A stretch of DNA of 64,000 bases from Montifringilla adamsi (GCA_017590115.1 JAGGNK010007559.1:1882020-1946019); one strand, 5' to 3'; positions 34,584 through 47,399 are shown, counted from the first letter of the stretch. The notes: a model not told the origin generated them from the sequence alone. Numbers and translations: made by a program.

Positions 34584-36742
34584 ATGTATGGTCTCTTGGC
34601 CATGTCATCCTCTCAGCACAAAATCAGGCCTATTTTAACAAATGTGTTATTCCCCATTTGAACTTTATTGGGCTGGAACGGTTGGAGGGGTTCTGACAGG
34701 ATTTGAGGTGTTTCAGCTTCCACAGAGGAAATCCCTAAGTACATCACAGAGGCCTCTTTGCAAAACACTTCATGGGATGGAGGAAAACGCTTCTCTTCCT
34801 GAATTCTGGCTGGGGAAGCTGAGATCCTGATGGATTGAGTGACTTGATCAAATCAGTTTTAGACTGGGGGGGCTGTGGCAGAGCTCAAGTTTAAATCAGA
34901 TTTAAATCCAAGGTGAATCCACGTTCCCAGTGCTGGAGTCACTGCATGGATGAGGGGTTGTGGGGTTCATAGAGGACATGCTGGGAGAACATTTAATTAT
35001 TTATCATTTAACATTTGGACATTTAATTATTAATCTCAGCTGCACTGAGACAACAACTTGCTCCCTCAGGAGTTTAGGAATGCTCTGAGAGCAGCATTTA
35101 GGAATAATCTGATTGTGGGTGGTGTGATTTGGATGGAGTAAAAATCTGCAGGCTCTGACAGTGAAAAGCTGATTTCAGTGGGTGTCCCTTTGTCCCCAGC
35201 AGCACCCCTGAGAGCTCCCCAGCAGGTCTGGCCTGGATTCCCATGGGGATGAAGATCCTGGTCCAGCCTGGAGCAGATTTCCCACTTTAGTTCCCATATG
35301 ATGAAACAAAACTCCAGCTTTAACTCCAGGCTGCCACAAGCAGCTGTTTTTTAAAGGAAAGAAAGTTGTCATCAGCAGCAGCTCCCTTTCCTTCTGCTGC
35401 ATTCCCACTTTTCCATGAATCTGCAAACATTTTTAAAATGCAAAGCACCGCTCAGCAGTTTCCCATTGCTGCTTCTCCCTTTGCCATGGCAAACACATTC
35501 CACAATCCTTCCCCTAATATTTGGTTTTCTGCAAAGTTTTCCACCAGAGAAATATTCCTGCATATTAAACAAGCAGCATTTTGGACATACCACAGACTTG
35601 TACTTTTTTCATAGAACAGAAAATATCAACATTCTAAATCAATATTGATGTTTTTATACTCACACCCCCACACCTGCATCCTGATGCATTCTCAAGGTAC
35701 CATGATACAGAAAAACACCCTGGAATCATCAGAATTCTGCTAAAAATTCATGGTTCTTTTGAAGGTACCTTGTAAAAATCATCTGGGCTCTATTTGGTGT
35801 TCTATTTTAAAGGAATTTGCAACATTTCAGAGTTTTGTGTGGCAAAAAATGCCACTTTCCTGCTGACAAAACACCTGAACTAAAGCAGGATTTGGGGGGG
35901 TTCGACCAAATTTTTACAAATTCATGTCAGATTTGGGGGTGGAATTTGGGGGGAGGCATTTTGGGACTTGGGGGGATTTGGGGGTGGAATTTTTCATGTG
36001 GCTGCAGAGAAATCTGATTAAAGCTGGGATTTTTTTTATTTCCAGTTTTGTGTTTCCCATGTTTTCTAAGAACTGCTCCCTAATTAATGAGCAGGGGGGC
36101 CATGGCTGCCACTCCAGCTGTGCTCTGCAGTACAGATGTGCCTGAGCATCCCCCAAACCCCTTCCCACGGGGATTCTTTTCCAGTGGAAACGTCCTTAGT
36201 GAGTGACAGCCCGGTGAAAGGCCAGGCTGGGCTGCTGGGGACAAGTCCTGTCATCAGTCACCAGCCACCAGCATGGCCCCAGTCATTCAAAACCAAACGG
36301 GAGAGAACGGTTTCAAGGAGCTGAATTTATTTTTCATCCATCATGAAAGAGTTGATTTAGGTGGGGGGACATTAAGGAGATGGAGTGATGCTCAGGAGAG
36401 AGCTGGAGCGTTAATGGATGCAGCTCTGCTCAAAACTCCCCTTCTAAGGGCATTTAAAAAGTGATTTATTCTCACCACACACCTGAAAATCTGCAAGGCT
36501 TGGCCTTGCTGCAGCCAGAGCCAGGAAAGACATTAAACATGTGCTCAAATAAACGCAGCAAGGCAGTGCTGCTGAACTCTCTGAGCTGGAGACTTGCTGA
36601 GTCCAGCTTATTTTAAACTCAGTCACCCAGCTTATTTTGAACTCCATGTTTTCTTATTGTTTTCTTATTTTAAACTGCATTTTCTATAGCCAAAATCACT
36701 GCAGGCCTCACGTTTTCCACCTCCACTTCCCACCTGCTGGGC

Positions 36743-36845
36743 ATCCCTGTAATTAGTAAACAATTTCAGCCTAAGGGGATCCTTGACAGATCAAAGTTTG
36801 CAGAATCCTTTCAAAATACCCTTTGAGATTATTTATTGTATTAAA
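36743..36845. repeat. Duplicated ~100-bp module, copy 2
   Basis: Diverged partner of 33173-33290, again followed by a CR1 3' fragment. See the finding on the duplicated module. Confidence 0.65.
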
Positions 36846-36859
36846 GAGAAGCTGTGGCT

Positions 36860-37003
36860 GCTCCTGGACTCCTGGAATGTCCAAGGCCAGGTTGGACAGG
36901 GCTGGGAGCAGCCTGGGATAGTGGAAGGTGTCCCTGCCCATGGCAGGGGTGGGACAAGAAGATCTTTAAGGTCCTTTCCACCCCAAACCATCCCACATTT
37001 AGT
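36860..37003 (+). mobile_element. CR1 LINE 3'-end fragment
   Basis: Contains 'tggaatgtccaaggccaggt', 'agcctgggatagtggaaggt', 'gtccctgcccatggcagggg' and 'aggtcctttccaccccaaac'. It is truncated and has no ORF. Confidence 0.85.
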
Positions 37004-37109
37004 ATCTGTGGTACTAAAATCAGTGATTGTTAGACTGACCTTAGCACAGCACACCAACTTTTGGAGAATTTTTGGAGGCCTTTGCAAACAGTTGGGTTCA
37101 GATGGGATC

Positions 37110-37458
37110 TGAAATGACACTCAGAGATGGGATGTGGGGGAAATGACACTCAGGGATGGGATTTGGGGAAAATGACACTTAGGGATGGGATCTGGAGGGG
37201 GAAATGATGCTCAGAGATGGGATCTGGGGGACAAATGACAGTCAGGGATGGGATTTGGGGAAAATGACACTCAGGGATGGGATCTGGGGGGGGGAAATGA
37301 CACTCAGAGATGGGATCTGGGGGACAAATGACAGTCAGGGATGGGATTTTGTGGGAAATGACTCTCAGGGATGGGATCTGAGGGGGAATGACACTCAGGG
37401 ATGGGATCTGGGGGGAAATGACACTCGGGGATCAGATCTGGGGGGGAAATGACACTTA
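37110..37458. repeat. G-rich minisatellite, ~30-bp unit, about 12 copies
   Basis: The unit is like 'atgacactcagggatgggat' plus 'ctggggggaa'. Runs of three to seven Gs in every unit give strong G-quadruplex potential. The 30-bp period leaves an open plus-strand frame with a ten-residue period (Arg-Asp-Gly-Ile-Trp-Gly). It appears non-coding. Confidence 0.95.
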
Positions 37459-38102
37459 GGGAACTTCTCTGACTGCCGGGAATTCTCCTGGCCAGGTTTG
37501 CACTCTACCTGGGCATAAGGAGAAGCAGCACAAGAAATTTGCCCTTTTCATGGTGAACTCAATCTCTGCCAAGCCCCTGCTCCCCAGCGTGCCTGGTGCT
37601 CAGTGAAGGAGCAGCAAACACGGATTTGGGCCCCTGAAATTCTCACCCCACAGCCCTGAGCAGTGGCTGGGGACAGAGGGCAACCCCATCCCTGGCAGAG
37701 CTGTGCACTGGGAGAGCTCCCTGAGATCACATGGAAAAGTTTAACACTACCCTTGCAAGCTTTTGGTGCATGAAGGCTGGAAAAAAAACCCTGCAGAACA
37801 TCCTTAAAATGTAAAACATCTTGGTCTTTTAATAATCCCATGCGGTATGTTTTCACTTTAGCAATAATTGTATTTTCTTTTTGCGTATTTTATTTAACAA
37901 CATTTCAGGGCCTGGCTAATCTGTTCCATCTGGAGAGGGAGTGAACAATGTGCTGAGCACAGGAACAACTGCCTTTATCAGGCAGGGCTGCTTGGCAGCA
38001 GCAATCCAACACCCGGCAGAATTCCCAGCAGGAATTGTGGTCCCACCTACCGTGGGCACCTCTGTGCTGCCATCAGCAGGTGGCAGGAAGGGGCAGAAGG
38101 AA

Positions 38103-38452
38103 TTTGGTGTCGAATTTTGTCAGTGGATTTTGGTGTTGAATTATGTCAGTGGATTTTAGTAATGAATTATGTCAGTGAATTTTAGTGCTGGGTTTTATTG
38201 TTGAATTTTGTCAGTGGATTTTAGTGTTTAATTATGTCAGTGGATTTTGGTGTTGAATTTTGTCCGTGACTTTTATTGTTGAATTACATCAGTGGATTTT
38301 ATTGATGAATTTTGTCAGTGGATTGTTGTGTTGGGTTTTATTGTTGAATTTTGTCAGTGGATTTTGGTGTTGAATTATATCAGTGGATTTCAGTGTTGAA
38401 TTTTGTCAGTGGATTTTATTGCTGAATTTTGTCAGTGGATTTTATTGCTGAA
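38103..38452. repeat. AT-rich minisatellite, ~25-27 bp unit, about 13 copies
   Basis: The unit is like 'ttgaattttgtcagtggatt' plus 'ttagtg'. Some copies have tattg in place of tagtg, or atcag in place of gtcag. It lies about 420 bp upstream of an LTR. Confidence 0.95.
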
Positions 38453-38869
38453 GGGCGTCTGTGTGTTTGACAATAATTGAGGGGAGATAAATCAAAGTCC
38501 TACAAGGGACAAATAATTGAGCCAATGTGAAGCTGGTGGCGGTGCATCTATGGGTTTTATTACAGTTTTCAAAGCAAACAAAGCACACTGAGTGGATTTA
38601 CAGGTGTGCCAGCTGACATCTAACAGCCGTGTTGCAGCATCTTCCTCAGCCCCTCTGGGCTGGGGTGCTGAACACGGCAGGGGAGAATCCTCTGAGCTCT
38701 GGGATTCACCTGGAGCAAAACTCCCCAGCAAGATCCCTCTGCCATGGCAAAGGAAAGGTGTCCAAACACCCAGTGCCACAAGAGCCAGGCAGGGGCAGCC
38801 CAGGCTGGGTTTAGGGCAGGACAAGCAGAGATTTCTTGGGAGCAGAGCCCACCCCAAAGGTGCTGGGGC

Positions 38870-39445
38870 TGTTTTGGAACCCTGGTAACTGCTGAGAATT
38901 GGAGACTTTGTGTGCTGCCAGGCACTGACCGCCAAGAGAACACTGCACTGACCTGGGGCCCTGGAGAAGGTTTACAAAATGGAATGATAGAACCAAGATT
39001 ATAAGTGTGGAGTTTAAATAAATGTGTATAATATCACATAGTAGAAAACTTAGACTTTAAGGGTTTAGAATACAGTAATAGATATAAAGCAAGATGGAGG
39101 TTTTAGGGTGGAGGCTGGTCCTTCTTCACCTTCTTCTCCATGGGATTGGGTGGTTTTGTGTAATTGGTTAAAATTCCACATTGAAGGGCACAGGTGATTG
39201 GTTATTGGGTTAAAGGCAAAAATAATTTAGGTGTCATTTCTTAATTGGATAGTTTATCCTTAAAAGGCCTTGTAGAGAGAGATGGGGCTCTATTTTTAGT
39301 TTGATAGAGTGAAGTGCTGCAGAACTCAGGGTTTGTGAGACTGTGGCAGAGATCAGAACTGATAAACATCTGAGTCCAACAAGAAATACCCTCTAGCACA
39401 TTTAATCCCAGCCTTGGCAGAAAAGAAGCAAAAACTCACAGAGCC
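38870..39445 (+). mobile_element. LTR (family A), plus copy 1
   Basis: Starts TGTTTTGGAACCCTGGTAAC and continues 'tgctgccaggcactgaccgc' and 'caagagaacactgcactgac'. The rest is the reverse complement of the copy at 9588-10154. It includes 'taaaaggccttgtagagaga' and ends near 'aagaagcaaaaactca'. The internal CACCTTCTTCTC tract is short here. Right edge approximate; no confident target duplication. Confidence 0.8.
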
Positions 39446-41354
39446 CCCAAACCACCCCACAGTGACCTCAAAAGCTGTTCCTCATTCCCAAATGGCACAG
39501 GTGTGGCTGCCAGGAGGTTCCCCCACATTCCCCTCTCCAGGAAAGGTGGGAATCCCTGTGGAATGCAGCACCTCGTGGAGAGGATCACCCCGCTGGTGAC
39601 TGAGCAGGGACACTGGGCTTGGCACAAAAACGTGCAGGGAAAATCAGGAGAGCCAGCCAGCCAGGAAAAGTGTGGCTGCCCTGCCCTGGCTGCTCCATGG
39701 GGGAACACTCAGGCTGGCAGTGATGCAGAAATGAAGCTGGACTGGTGAACACCTTAGGTGAACCTGGGGCTGGAAAAGGAGCAGGGAATTCAAACATTTC
39801 CAGGAGAGAGGAGGTAACTTTTATAGTAGCAACTCGATTTTGAGCCATCCAGCTGCTGGAATCCACAGGGCAGGGAGGATTATTCCTGCAAGTCCCGGGA
39901 GGAGGGGATGTGGGAGATGCTAGGCATGCAATTGTTTGGGATTATCTAATTTATGATGTCACTTGGCAGTTTATTCCTGGGATATCTCATCACACAAACG
40001 CTGCTCTTCTGATTCCCCACCACATGCAAAGCATCGTGTTTGATTTCCTGTTCTTTATCATTTTTGCATTACTGCAGAAATCCCACACTCCCCATCAGGA
40101 ACAGCTTGAATAAAAAAATCCAGGGGAAGGAAAAGAAAACAACCACGCTTGGAGGCCGCATCTCCAGGCACGGAGGAGTTCCTGCTCCCTGCTGACACCC
40201 ACGGAGCTGCACACATTTATTGCAAGTGAGGACACACTGCATGGAGGGCAGTGTTTGTTTCTCCACCAAAACCCTCTCTGATATTCCTGGGGGCACCATC
40301 TGGAGCAGGGGGGTGGTGACACAGCCAGAGAGAGAACTCGGATTGTTGCAGAGGAAAGAGGAGGCCACCCCTAACCCACAAATATTTCATGGGCGACTGT
40401 GGTTCCCCAGAGGATGGGCTGTTATTGTTTTGTGAGGCAGATCAAGAGGGATGCCAATTCCTCTTTATACATTTATAAATAGTTTTAATTTAAAAAACAA
40501 TAATAAAGTGGGTATGAGCAAAGTCAGTAGGAAAAGTGTGTCTTTCTTGAAGCAAACAGATGAAGAATCTATTCCTGGGTGACAAACCCCACCCCTCCCT
40601 CCCAAGCCAGCCCCCCAAGAGTAGAAATGGATTTCATTTCACATTTCACAGTTCATTTCTCCTGCCTCCCCCGCACAGGCCCCTCCCAGGCACACAAAGG
40701 CAGCAGCTCCCTTTGCTGCCCTCTCCTCGTGGCTTTGTGGGAACCCCGAGGATTGAGATTGCTCAGTGAAGCTTGCCCGGGGGCTGCAGGCCCACTAAAT
40801 CACGCCTGACAGACCGTTGTTGCCAGGGGGGCTTTTGTTGGGGCTGGTTTTTTGGGAGTGGTGTTGGTTTTTCCCTGCCATGGCTTTGTAGTCCCGAGGC
40901 AGGGCTGGGAGAGGGGCTGGAGGGGGGCCCTGGCGCTGGGCCCTGCATCACAAAGTGCTTTCAATGGCCACATTACCGGTTTTGTTTTCCTTTCCTGATT
41001 ATCCCGTGGCTCTAAATATCCTAATGAGCTTGGCATCTCCCTCGGGTTCCTGGGTTTCCATCTTACCTGGGATTTTCCCTGCTGGAGCATCCCAAGGCTC
41101 CTCCATCCCTGTTCCTCCCCCTCCCTTCATGGCCACATCGTTCAGGGCTAAATTTGCACCTCGTGCTTGACCCTTTGGAAGATCTGGGCTTGGTTTTTCC
41201 TGCTGGCTGATCCATCACCTCAGGAAGGAAAGGAATGATCCTGGAGGGCCATGCTCTAGGGAACTGTTGGATATTTGGGAAGAGAGGGATTGGAATGATG
41301 CTTGGTGTGTGTCAGGTCTTCCTGAAATGATGCAGTGACAACAGAGAATAATCA

Positions 41355-41440
41355 ATACATATATATAAAAAGTATAAAATATATTATTATTATATAATAA
41401 TTAAAATAATAAATAAATGATCAATATTGCCAAAATAAAG
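41355..41440. repeat. AT-rich low-complexity block
   Basis: A run of TA, ATT and AATA motifs such as 'atatattattattatataat'. No element recognised. Confidence 0.8.
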
Positions 41441-42088
41441 CAAAACAAGAGCATCTTGTGATGTCATCAAGGGCCTGGGACACATTTGTACCCTGCAGAT
41501 CTCACAGGTGGCTCACACACATGAACATTATTCACACACGTGGAATTTCAAATATCAAACAGTTTTAAACAGCAGAACCATCAGTTCCACGTGCTGCTGA
41601 TAAAACCATAATGATGCCACTTGGGAACCTCTTTGGTCTGAAAAGAAAGGGGCTGTCACTGGAGGCGTGGCAGAGGTGACACCGCCAGGCAGTGAACACG
41701 ATTTTTGTGATGCCTCCTTGAGCTTGAAGAGTTGCAGGTCTGGGCTTCCCTTCCTCTGCACAGCCTCCATGTGCACTCCAAGCAGGAGGAATTTTCCTTG
41801 CCTGCCTCTCTGAGTGTCAGCTGCGTGTCCTTCCTCCAGGACGGGTGCCAAAGTCCCAGATGTGCAAGATGGGAGAGGAACACCAGGACACGGAGGAGCC
41901 TGGGCTTGGATTTCTCAACAAGCACTTGACATCCCCATGGTGCTGTTTATTTCCCTAAAATCCCACCTGTGCACTGGAGGATTTCCAGCCAAGCCCAGCT
42001 GGGAGTGAAGCCAAGGGATGAGGAGATCCATGGAGGCTTTTACACCTTTCAAGGGCTGCCCTGAAACTGCAGCTTGAGATGAACCAAG

Positions 42089-42265
42089 CCTTTCCTTTTC
42101 CTTTCCTTTTCCTTTCCTTTTCCTTTCCTTTTCCTTTCCTTTCCTTTCCTTTCCTTTCCTTTCCTTCCCTTCCCTTCCCTTCCCTTCCCTTCCCTTCCCC
42201 TCCCCTCCCCTCCTCTCTTCCCCTTCCCTCTCCCTCTCCTTCTCCCATTTTCCTTTTCCTTTCCC
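42089..42265. repeat. (CCTTT)n to (CCCTT)n pyrimidine microsatellite
   Basis: About 175 bases of almost pure C/T. It grades from CCTTTTCCTTT through CCTTT and CCCTT to CCCCT. The long Lys/Gly/Arg/Glu-rich minus-strand ORFs here are artefacts of this composition. The tract is homopyrimidine and can form a triplex, like the purine tract at 10.6 kb but on the opposite strand. Confidence 0.95.
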
Positions 42266-43695
42266 AGGGACATTCACAAGTAATTTGAAGTTGATGTGGA
42301 GTAGAAGTGATGTTTCAGTTCAGGGAAGCTAAAAGGAGCCCAGGAGATGAACATGCTTCCAAGGAAGGCCAAAATCAACTTTAAGACATAGGAAAAGTGA
42401 AAATTCCTGGAGTAATTCAGGAAGAGAGACAAGTAATGTGTTGGAATAAATCAAAGATAAAAAGAATAGAAGGCACTGAAGCCCAAAACATTTCCAACTT
42501 CTCCTTTCTTAAGAAACTACTGTGTTTCAATTGGCTGAAAGAGTTTTTTGATATCTGTGTGTTAAATTTGCTTTTTTCCTTGTCCTCCATTCCTTTACAA
42601 AACTAAAAAAACCCCACAGTAAGCGAAAGAAAAACCACTCACAATCTGTTACTTCTGTAAAGAGAGAAGCAGCATGGTGACATTGATAATTTCTTGGGGA
42701 AAAATAAAAAAGGGAAAGCAAAATATTCTGAGCAGCTTTGGCAGGAGCCGGCAGAGCCCACGCTTGGATTCGTGCTGTGGGAACGAGAGCCTTGGCCAGG
42801 CTGGGTCTGTCTGCAGCCATCAGTGTCCTCCCTGTCAAAACAAATGTGTTTATCTCCTTTGAAACGCTCTGCAGAAGAAATTTTCTCCAGAAGGCTGAAA
42901 TCCTACAAATTTCATCACTTTTGCTGGAAGGGAAAGATGGGAAAATAGACATTAAAAATAAAAACCCCAACCCAAGCTTTTGTTGAGCTGGGCTTTGGGA
43001 GGCAGGAGCAAACCAAAGCATTTGGTAGCAATTAATATGCCCTGTCCATTTGCAGTTTTAATTCCTGTGCAGATGCAGAGCGTTGTTATTCTAATAACTT
43101 CCTGTGGTGCTCCCTTTTTCTGGAAAGCTCAACGCCAATTAAAATGTGATCCATCACCCAGTGCTGCTGAAACAAAGGGGAATGTCCAGCTCCCTGCCAC
43201 AGCCATGAAAAATCCCAGTCAGTCAAAAGAAGACCCAGGAGAAAGGAGAAAAACAAAACAAAACAACAATAACAAAAAAAGCATTCAATTCTACCCATTT
43301 CTGGAAGAAAGAGCAGAAGAAAATGTTCTTTTATGTGAGTCTTGTAACAGGAACAGACTGAAGGATTTGGACAATGTCAGGAGGCAGCAGCCAGACTTGC
43401 ACTCAGCAGAAAGGTGGGTTAATCAATGGATCTGTGACAAAATAAATGGATCCATGACAAAGTGTGGATGTCCCCTCTCGGGGATTGGCTGGGAGGGGCA
43501 GATGCAGCTCAGCTCTGGCCAGGAGCTGCCAGGAGCCAGGGAATTCCTGCCTGGATTTGGGCACCATTGGAATCATGCTGCCCTCCCCAGCCCTGCTGCC
43601 AGCCCTGCAGGAAAGCCAAGGTGGGCACTCCTCAGTGGCTCAGCAGCTTATTGAAAACTTGGCTGGCTTCTCCTTCCTGCCCTGAGTGACAGAGC

Positions 43696-44270
43696 TGTTG
43701 GAACCCTGGTGGCTGCTGAGAATTGGAGACTTTCTGTGCTGCCAGGCACTGACCGCCAAGAGAACACTGCACTGACCTGAGGCCCTGGAGAAGCTTCCAA
43801 AATGGAATGATGGAACCAAGATTATAGGTGGGGAGTTTAAATAAAAGTGTATAATATCACATAGTAGAAAACTTAGAGTTTTGTGTTTTAGAATATAGTA
43901 ATTTATATAAAGCAACATAGAAGATTTAGGAGCTAGTCCTTCTTCTTCACCTTCTTCTTCACCTTCTTCTTCATGGGTTTGGGTAGTAGTGTGTAATTAA
44001 CTAAAGAAGTCCACATTGAGAGTCACAAGTAGTTAGTTATTGAGTTAAAAATAAAAATAATTTAAGTGTCATTTCTTAATTAGACAGTTTATCCTTAAAA
44101 GACCTGATACAGAGATACTACTCCATTTTTAGCTTATTAAAATGCTGCAGAACTCACAGTTTGTGAGTCTATAATATAAATAAAAACTAATGAACATCTA
44201 AGTCCAAATAAAAAATATCATCTCACAAATTTAATTATGACCTTAACCAAAAAAAAAAAAAAATCAACAG
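43696..44270 (+). mobile_element. LTR (family A), plus copy 2
   Basis: Starts TGTTGGAACCCTGGTGGCTG. Shares 'tgctgccaggcactgaccgc' with copy 1. A CTTCTTCAC-type tract at 43938-43975 is expanded relative to copy 1. The 3' part is AT-enriched and ends with a run of 14 As near 44250. A possible target duplication cagagc/cagaga would put the end near 44292, but this is weak. Confidence 0.8.
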
Positions 44271-44423
44271 GAGCTGTCTCTGGAATGCAAATGAGCTCCA
44301 CAGAGAGGGCTCCTGTTGGGATGCAGGATATGACTGGATGACTGGGCCACCAAGGAAGGGTTTGACACAGCTCAGGTTTCCAGGCATGATCCCATCACAT
44401 CCCACAGCAGCAGCAAACAGGAT

Positions 44424-45030
44424 TATTGGAGTTCTGGGTGCTGAGAATTTGAGACTTGCTGTGCTGCCAGGCACTGACTCCCAAGAGAACACTGCACTGA
44501 CCTGAGGCCATGGAGAAGGCTTCCAAAATGGAATGATGGAACTGGGATTGGTGGGTGTGGAGTTTGAATAGAAGTGTGTGATATCACAGGGTGGAAAACT
44601 TAAGAGTTTGGTGTTTTAGAATATAGTAATAGATATAAAGCAAGATGGAGGTTTTAGGGTGGAGATCTTCTTCACCTTCTTCTTCACCTCCTTCTTCACC
44701 TTCTTCTGCACCTTCTTCTTCACCTTCTCCATGGGTTTGGGTGGTTTTGTGTAATTGGACAGAAAGCTCCACATTGTGGACTTTGAGTGATTAGTTATTG
44801 GATTAAAGGTGAAAATAATTGAGGTGTCGTTCCTTAATTGGATAGTTTAGCCTTAAAAGACCTTGTAGCAAGAGATTGTTGGCCATTTTGTGCCTTGTCA
44901 GTGAAGAACTGCAGAACTCACTGCTGTGAGACTGTAACATTGATAAGAAATAATAAATACCTGGGCCTGAACATGAACTATTATCTCCAGTTCCTTCAAT
45001 CCCGACCTTGACAGAGGTAGAAAAAGAAGC
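44424..45030 (+). mobile_element. LTR (family A), plus copy 3
   Basis: Begins near 'tattggagttctgggtgctg' and contains 'tgctgccaggcactgactcc', then a strongly expanded CACCTTCTTCTT tract at 44668-44730. The poly-A signal region is 'aagaaataataaatacctgg'. It ends near 'cttgacagaggtagaaaaag'. It lies only about 150 bp after copy 2. The two differ by many substitutions and in tract length, so they are separate insertions or an old pair rather than a recent duplication. Confidence 0.8.
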
Positions 45031-45124
45031 TGAAAACTGGAATTTAATGGTGCCCTGTGTGAGGACACCTGGATCTACTCCATGGGCCAAGCCTTTTCCT
45101 GGGAATTGTGGACACTTTTCTTGC

Positions 45125-45240
45125 CATAGATGTTCCAGAAATGGCTGGACATGGCACTTGACGATGTGGTGTTCATCCAGAGGTTGGGCTTGATGATCTC
45201 AGAAGTCTTTCCCAACCCAAATTATCCTGGGATTCTCTGA
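45125..45240 (+). mobile_element. CR1 LINE 3'-end fragment
   Basis: Contains 'gaggttgggcttgatgatct', 'cagaagtctttcccaaccca' and the end 'tcctgggattctctga'. These are typical of CR1 3' ends of a different subfamily from the 33-kb copy. Confidence 0.75.
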
Positions 45241-46077
45241 TTTCTGCTGTCCTCAGACCAATGAGGCACCACCTGCTGAAGGATGCTCTGCACCTTGAGA
45301 GACACTTGGCATTCTCCAGGTTCTCCTTGCCTGCTCTATCACTGCTGGAATTGCAGACTGTGGAGTTCCTGAGCTCAGCTTTAAGGGATATCATCTAGAA
45401 AAATATGTTGCTGATTTTCCAGGAAGATTCTCAGCAATTCCAGAGATCAGGGTGGGGAGAGCTCTCTCCAGTACTGAGTGAGGCTTGTGAAGCCTCTGTG
45501 TTCCCAACTGCCCATTTCCATCATATTTATTGGCATGAGGGGGCACTGGGGTGATGGGAGGGGTGGATTTAGGGCCCATGGCATTTCTGGAGTACAAAAT
45601 CAGTGGTCAATTAATTAAATAAATTAAACACAAACTGTTCAGCCCTGAAGGAACCATGTTCTCATTCACACTCAAGCTCAGTATCTTAACCCCAAGACTT
45701 TAAATCAGAGCTGAGATAAAATGAGCACTTGTCCCTTTTGTACTTTGCTGAAGACAAGCTCTGCCCCTCAGAGACAGACCAGAAATAAAGACAAGAAACA
45801 GCTTTGCCTCTTCCAGCACCAAAATCAACCCCACAAACCAATTTTCAACGGAGCAGCCACATGTGTGCTCTGGAGGCGGGTCAGGAGGGCAGGGCAGGGA
45901 CTGCAGGGAAGGAAGGAAGGTTGTTTGTTTATTTATTTCTCCCCTCTCCAAGACTGTTTTCTGCAGTCAGGAGCCCTTGCCAAGTCTATTTACAAAGTTC
46001 AGCCCTGGGATCGTGAGAATTGCAGCTCGAGGCAGCTCTGCCTCGGGGGCTCAGCGCTCACCCCACCACAGATGGTC

Positions 46078-46106
46078 CTTCCTCCTCCTCCTCCTCCTCC
46101 TCCTGC
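46078..46106. repeat. (TCC)n triplet microsatellite
   Basis: Nine consecutive TCC triplets. Confidence 0.9.
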
Positions 46107-47399
46107 CTTTTCTCCTGCCCTGGGGGAAGCAGAGTTGAGGGAAAACACAAACTGGAGAAAATACAGGCAGGGAAAAGTAAAGACTTTGTGTCTTCATTGC
46201 TACCTGCATTTGTTATCATAATTTATTTCTTAATTTTTCATGTGGGACTGTTCATATAATTTCCAGAGCTGAAGAGTACATTCTTTCTGAGGGCCATGGG
46301 CACCAATCTAGGTGAAGATCTGGCCTGGAAAAAAGCCCCAGGATACCCATTCCCACATTTCACTGGCATCCTGCTGGCATCAAATTTTAGTTCATGGAGC
46401 ACAGCTGGAAGCAACATAAAAAGATGCAGCTCTGAGGAGCTCACAATAAATACACAACTTAATCCCATCCTTAAATCTGTCCAATTCATACTCATAACCT
46501 GGTTAATCAGGGGTGTGAGGAGCCTCAACTGCATCCCAAGAAAGCCTTGGAAATTAAGGGTTTTATTTTACTGTAATCCATGGGACCAAGCTCAAGGAAA
46601 AGCAGGATGAACAACATCTTTCTTCTCCTTTGTGATGTAAATTTATATTTTTATTGGGGAAGTTAATCTAGGAACAACAGTGGTGTCACATCATCAGCCC
46701 AATGTGTTTGGATATTCCTTTCTCAGTTTTTCCCTTGAGGGAGATCCTGGGCTGCTTATTAATGGTACTGACTTTGATTTATCTGATAAATCTTAAATGC
46801 ATCAACAATTTTCACAATCTCAGGGATGATTTAAGTGCTGAAATATGCCCATGACTAAGTGGGAAAAGAAGTGTTTAATGTTAATTATTATGTTTATTTT
46901 CAATATTTAATATCATTGAATGAATATATTTTTAATATTTTTATATTCTGGTTGTTATTGGTAAAAAAATTTAAATTAATGGGTCTGGTCACCTCAAAGA
47001 ATTCTGCAGCAGACTGAAAAAGGAATTGAAATCCACATTTGTCCATGTGCAATATGTTCTCTACAGAAACATCAGGTCAGGTTCTCCCATGTCTGAGTGA
47101 GATTTATTGTGCCATTACCAATCCTGGATGGATCACGTAACTTCAGGACATGGATGTCTAATCCTGGAAACTGGCAAAAACTCTGGCAGTTTGTGCAATG
47201 TGTTTTTTTCTCTTGCTGTCCTCCAGTGTCATTCCTTTTACTCCTTCATTCATGCTTTCCTAAGGAAGTACTTTATGAAACCAAAATTTTAAAGGAAAAC
47301 TCTGTTCTTGCCCCAGTTTTTGTGATTTGAACACAATCAGGCTGTAAACACAAACACACAGGGCAAGGAGAGCACAGAAACTTCTTCTTGGGGGGACTC

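Noticed and set aside
40069..40115. Terminal-exon-like segment with acceptor then stop and an overlapping AATAAA
   Set aside because: Only eleven codons, no link to an upstream exon in phase; the AATAAA overlaps the stop, which is unlikely for a true 3' end.
41915..42277. Glu/Gly/Lys/Arg-rich minus-strand ORFs near 42.1 kb
   Set aside because: Artefacts of the CCTTT/CCCTT microsatellite.
42980..43654. 224-codon plus-strand ORF
   Set aside because: Composition drifts along its length, no recognisable domain, overlapped by competing ORFs on the minus strand and containing short A-rich runs; most likely chance.
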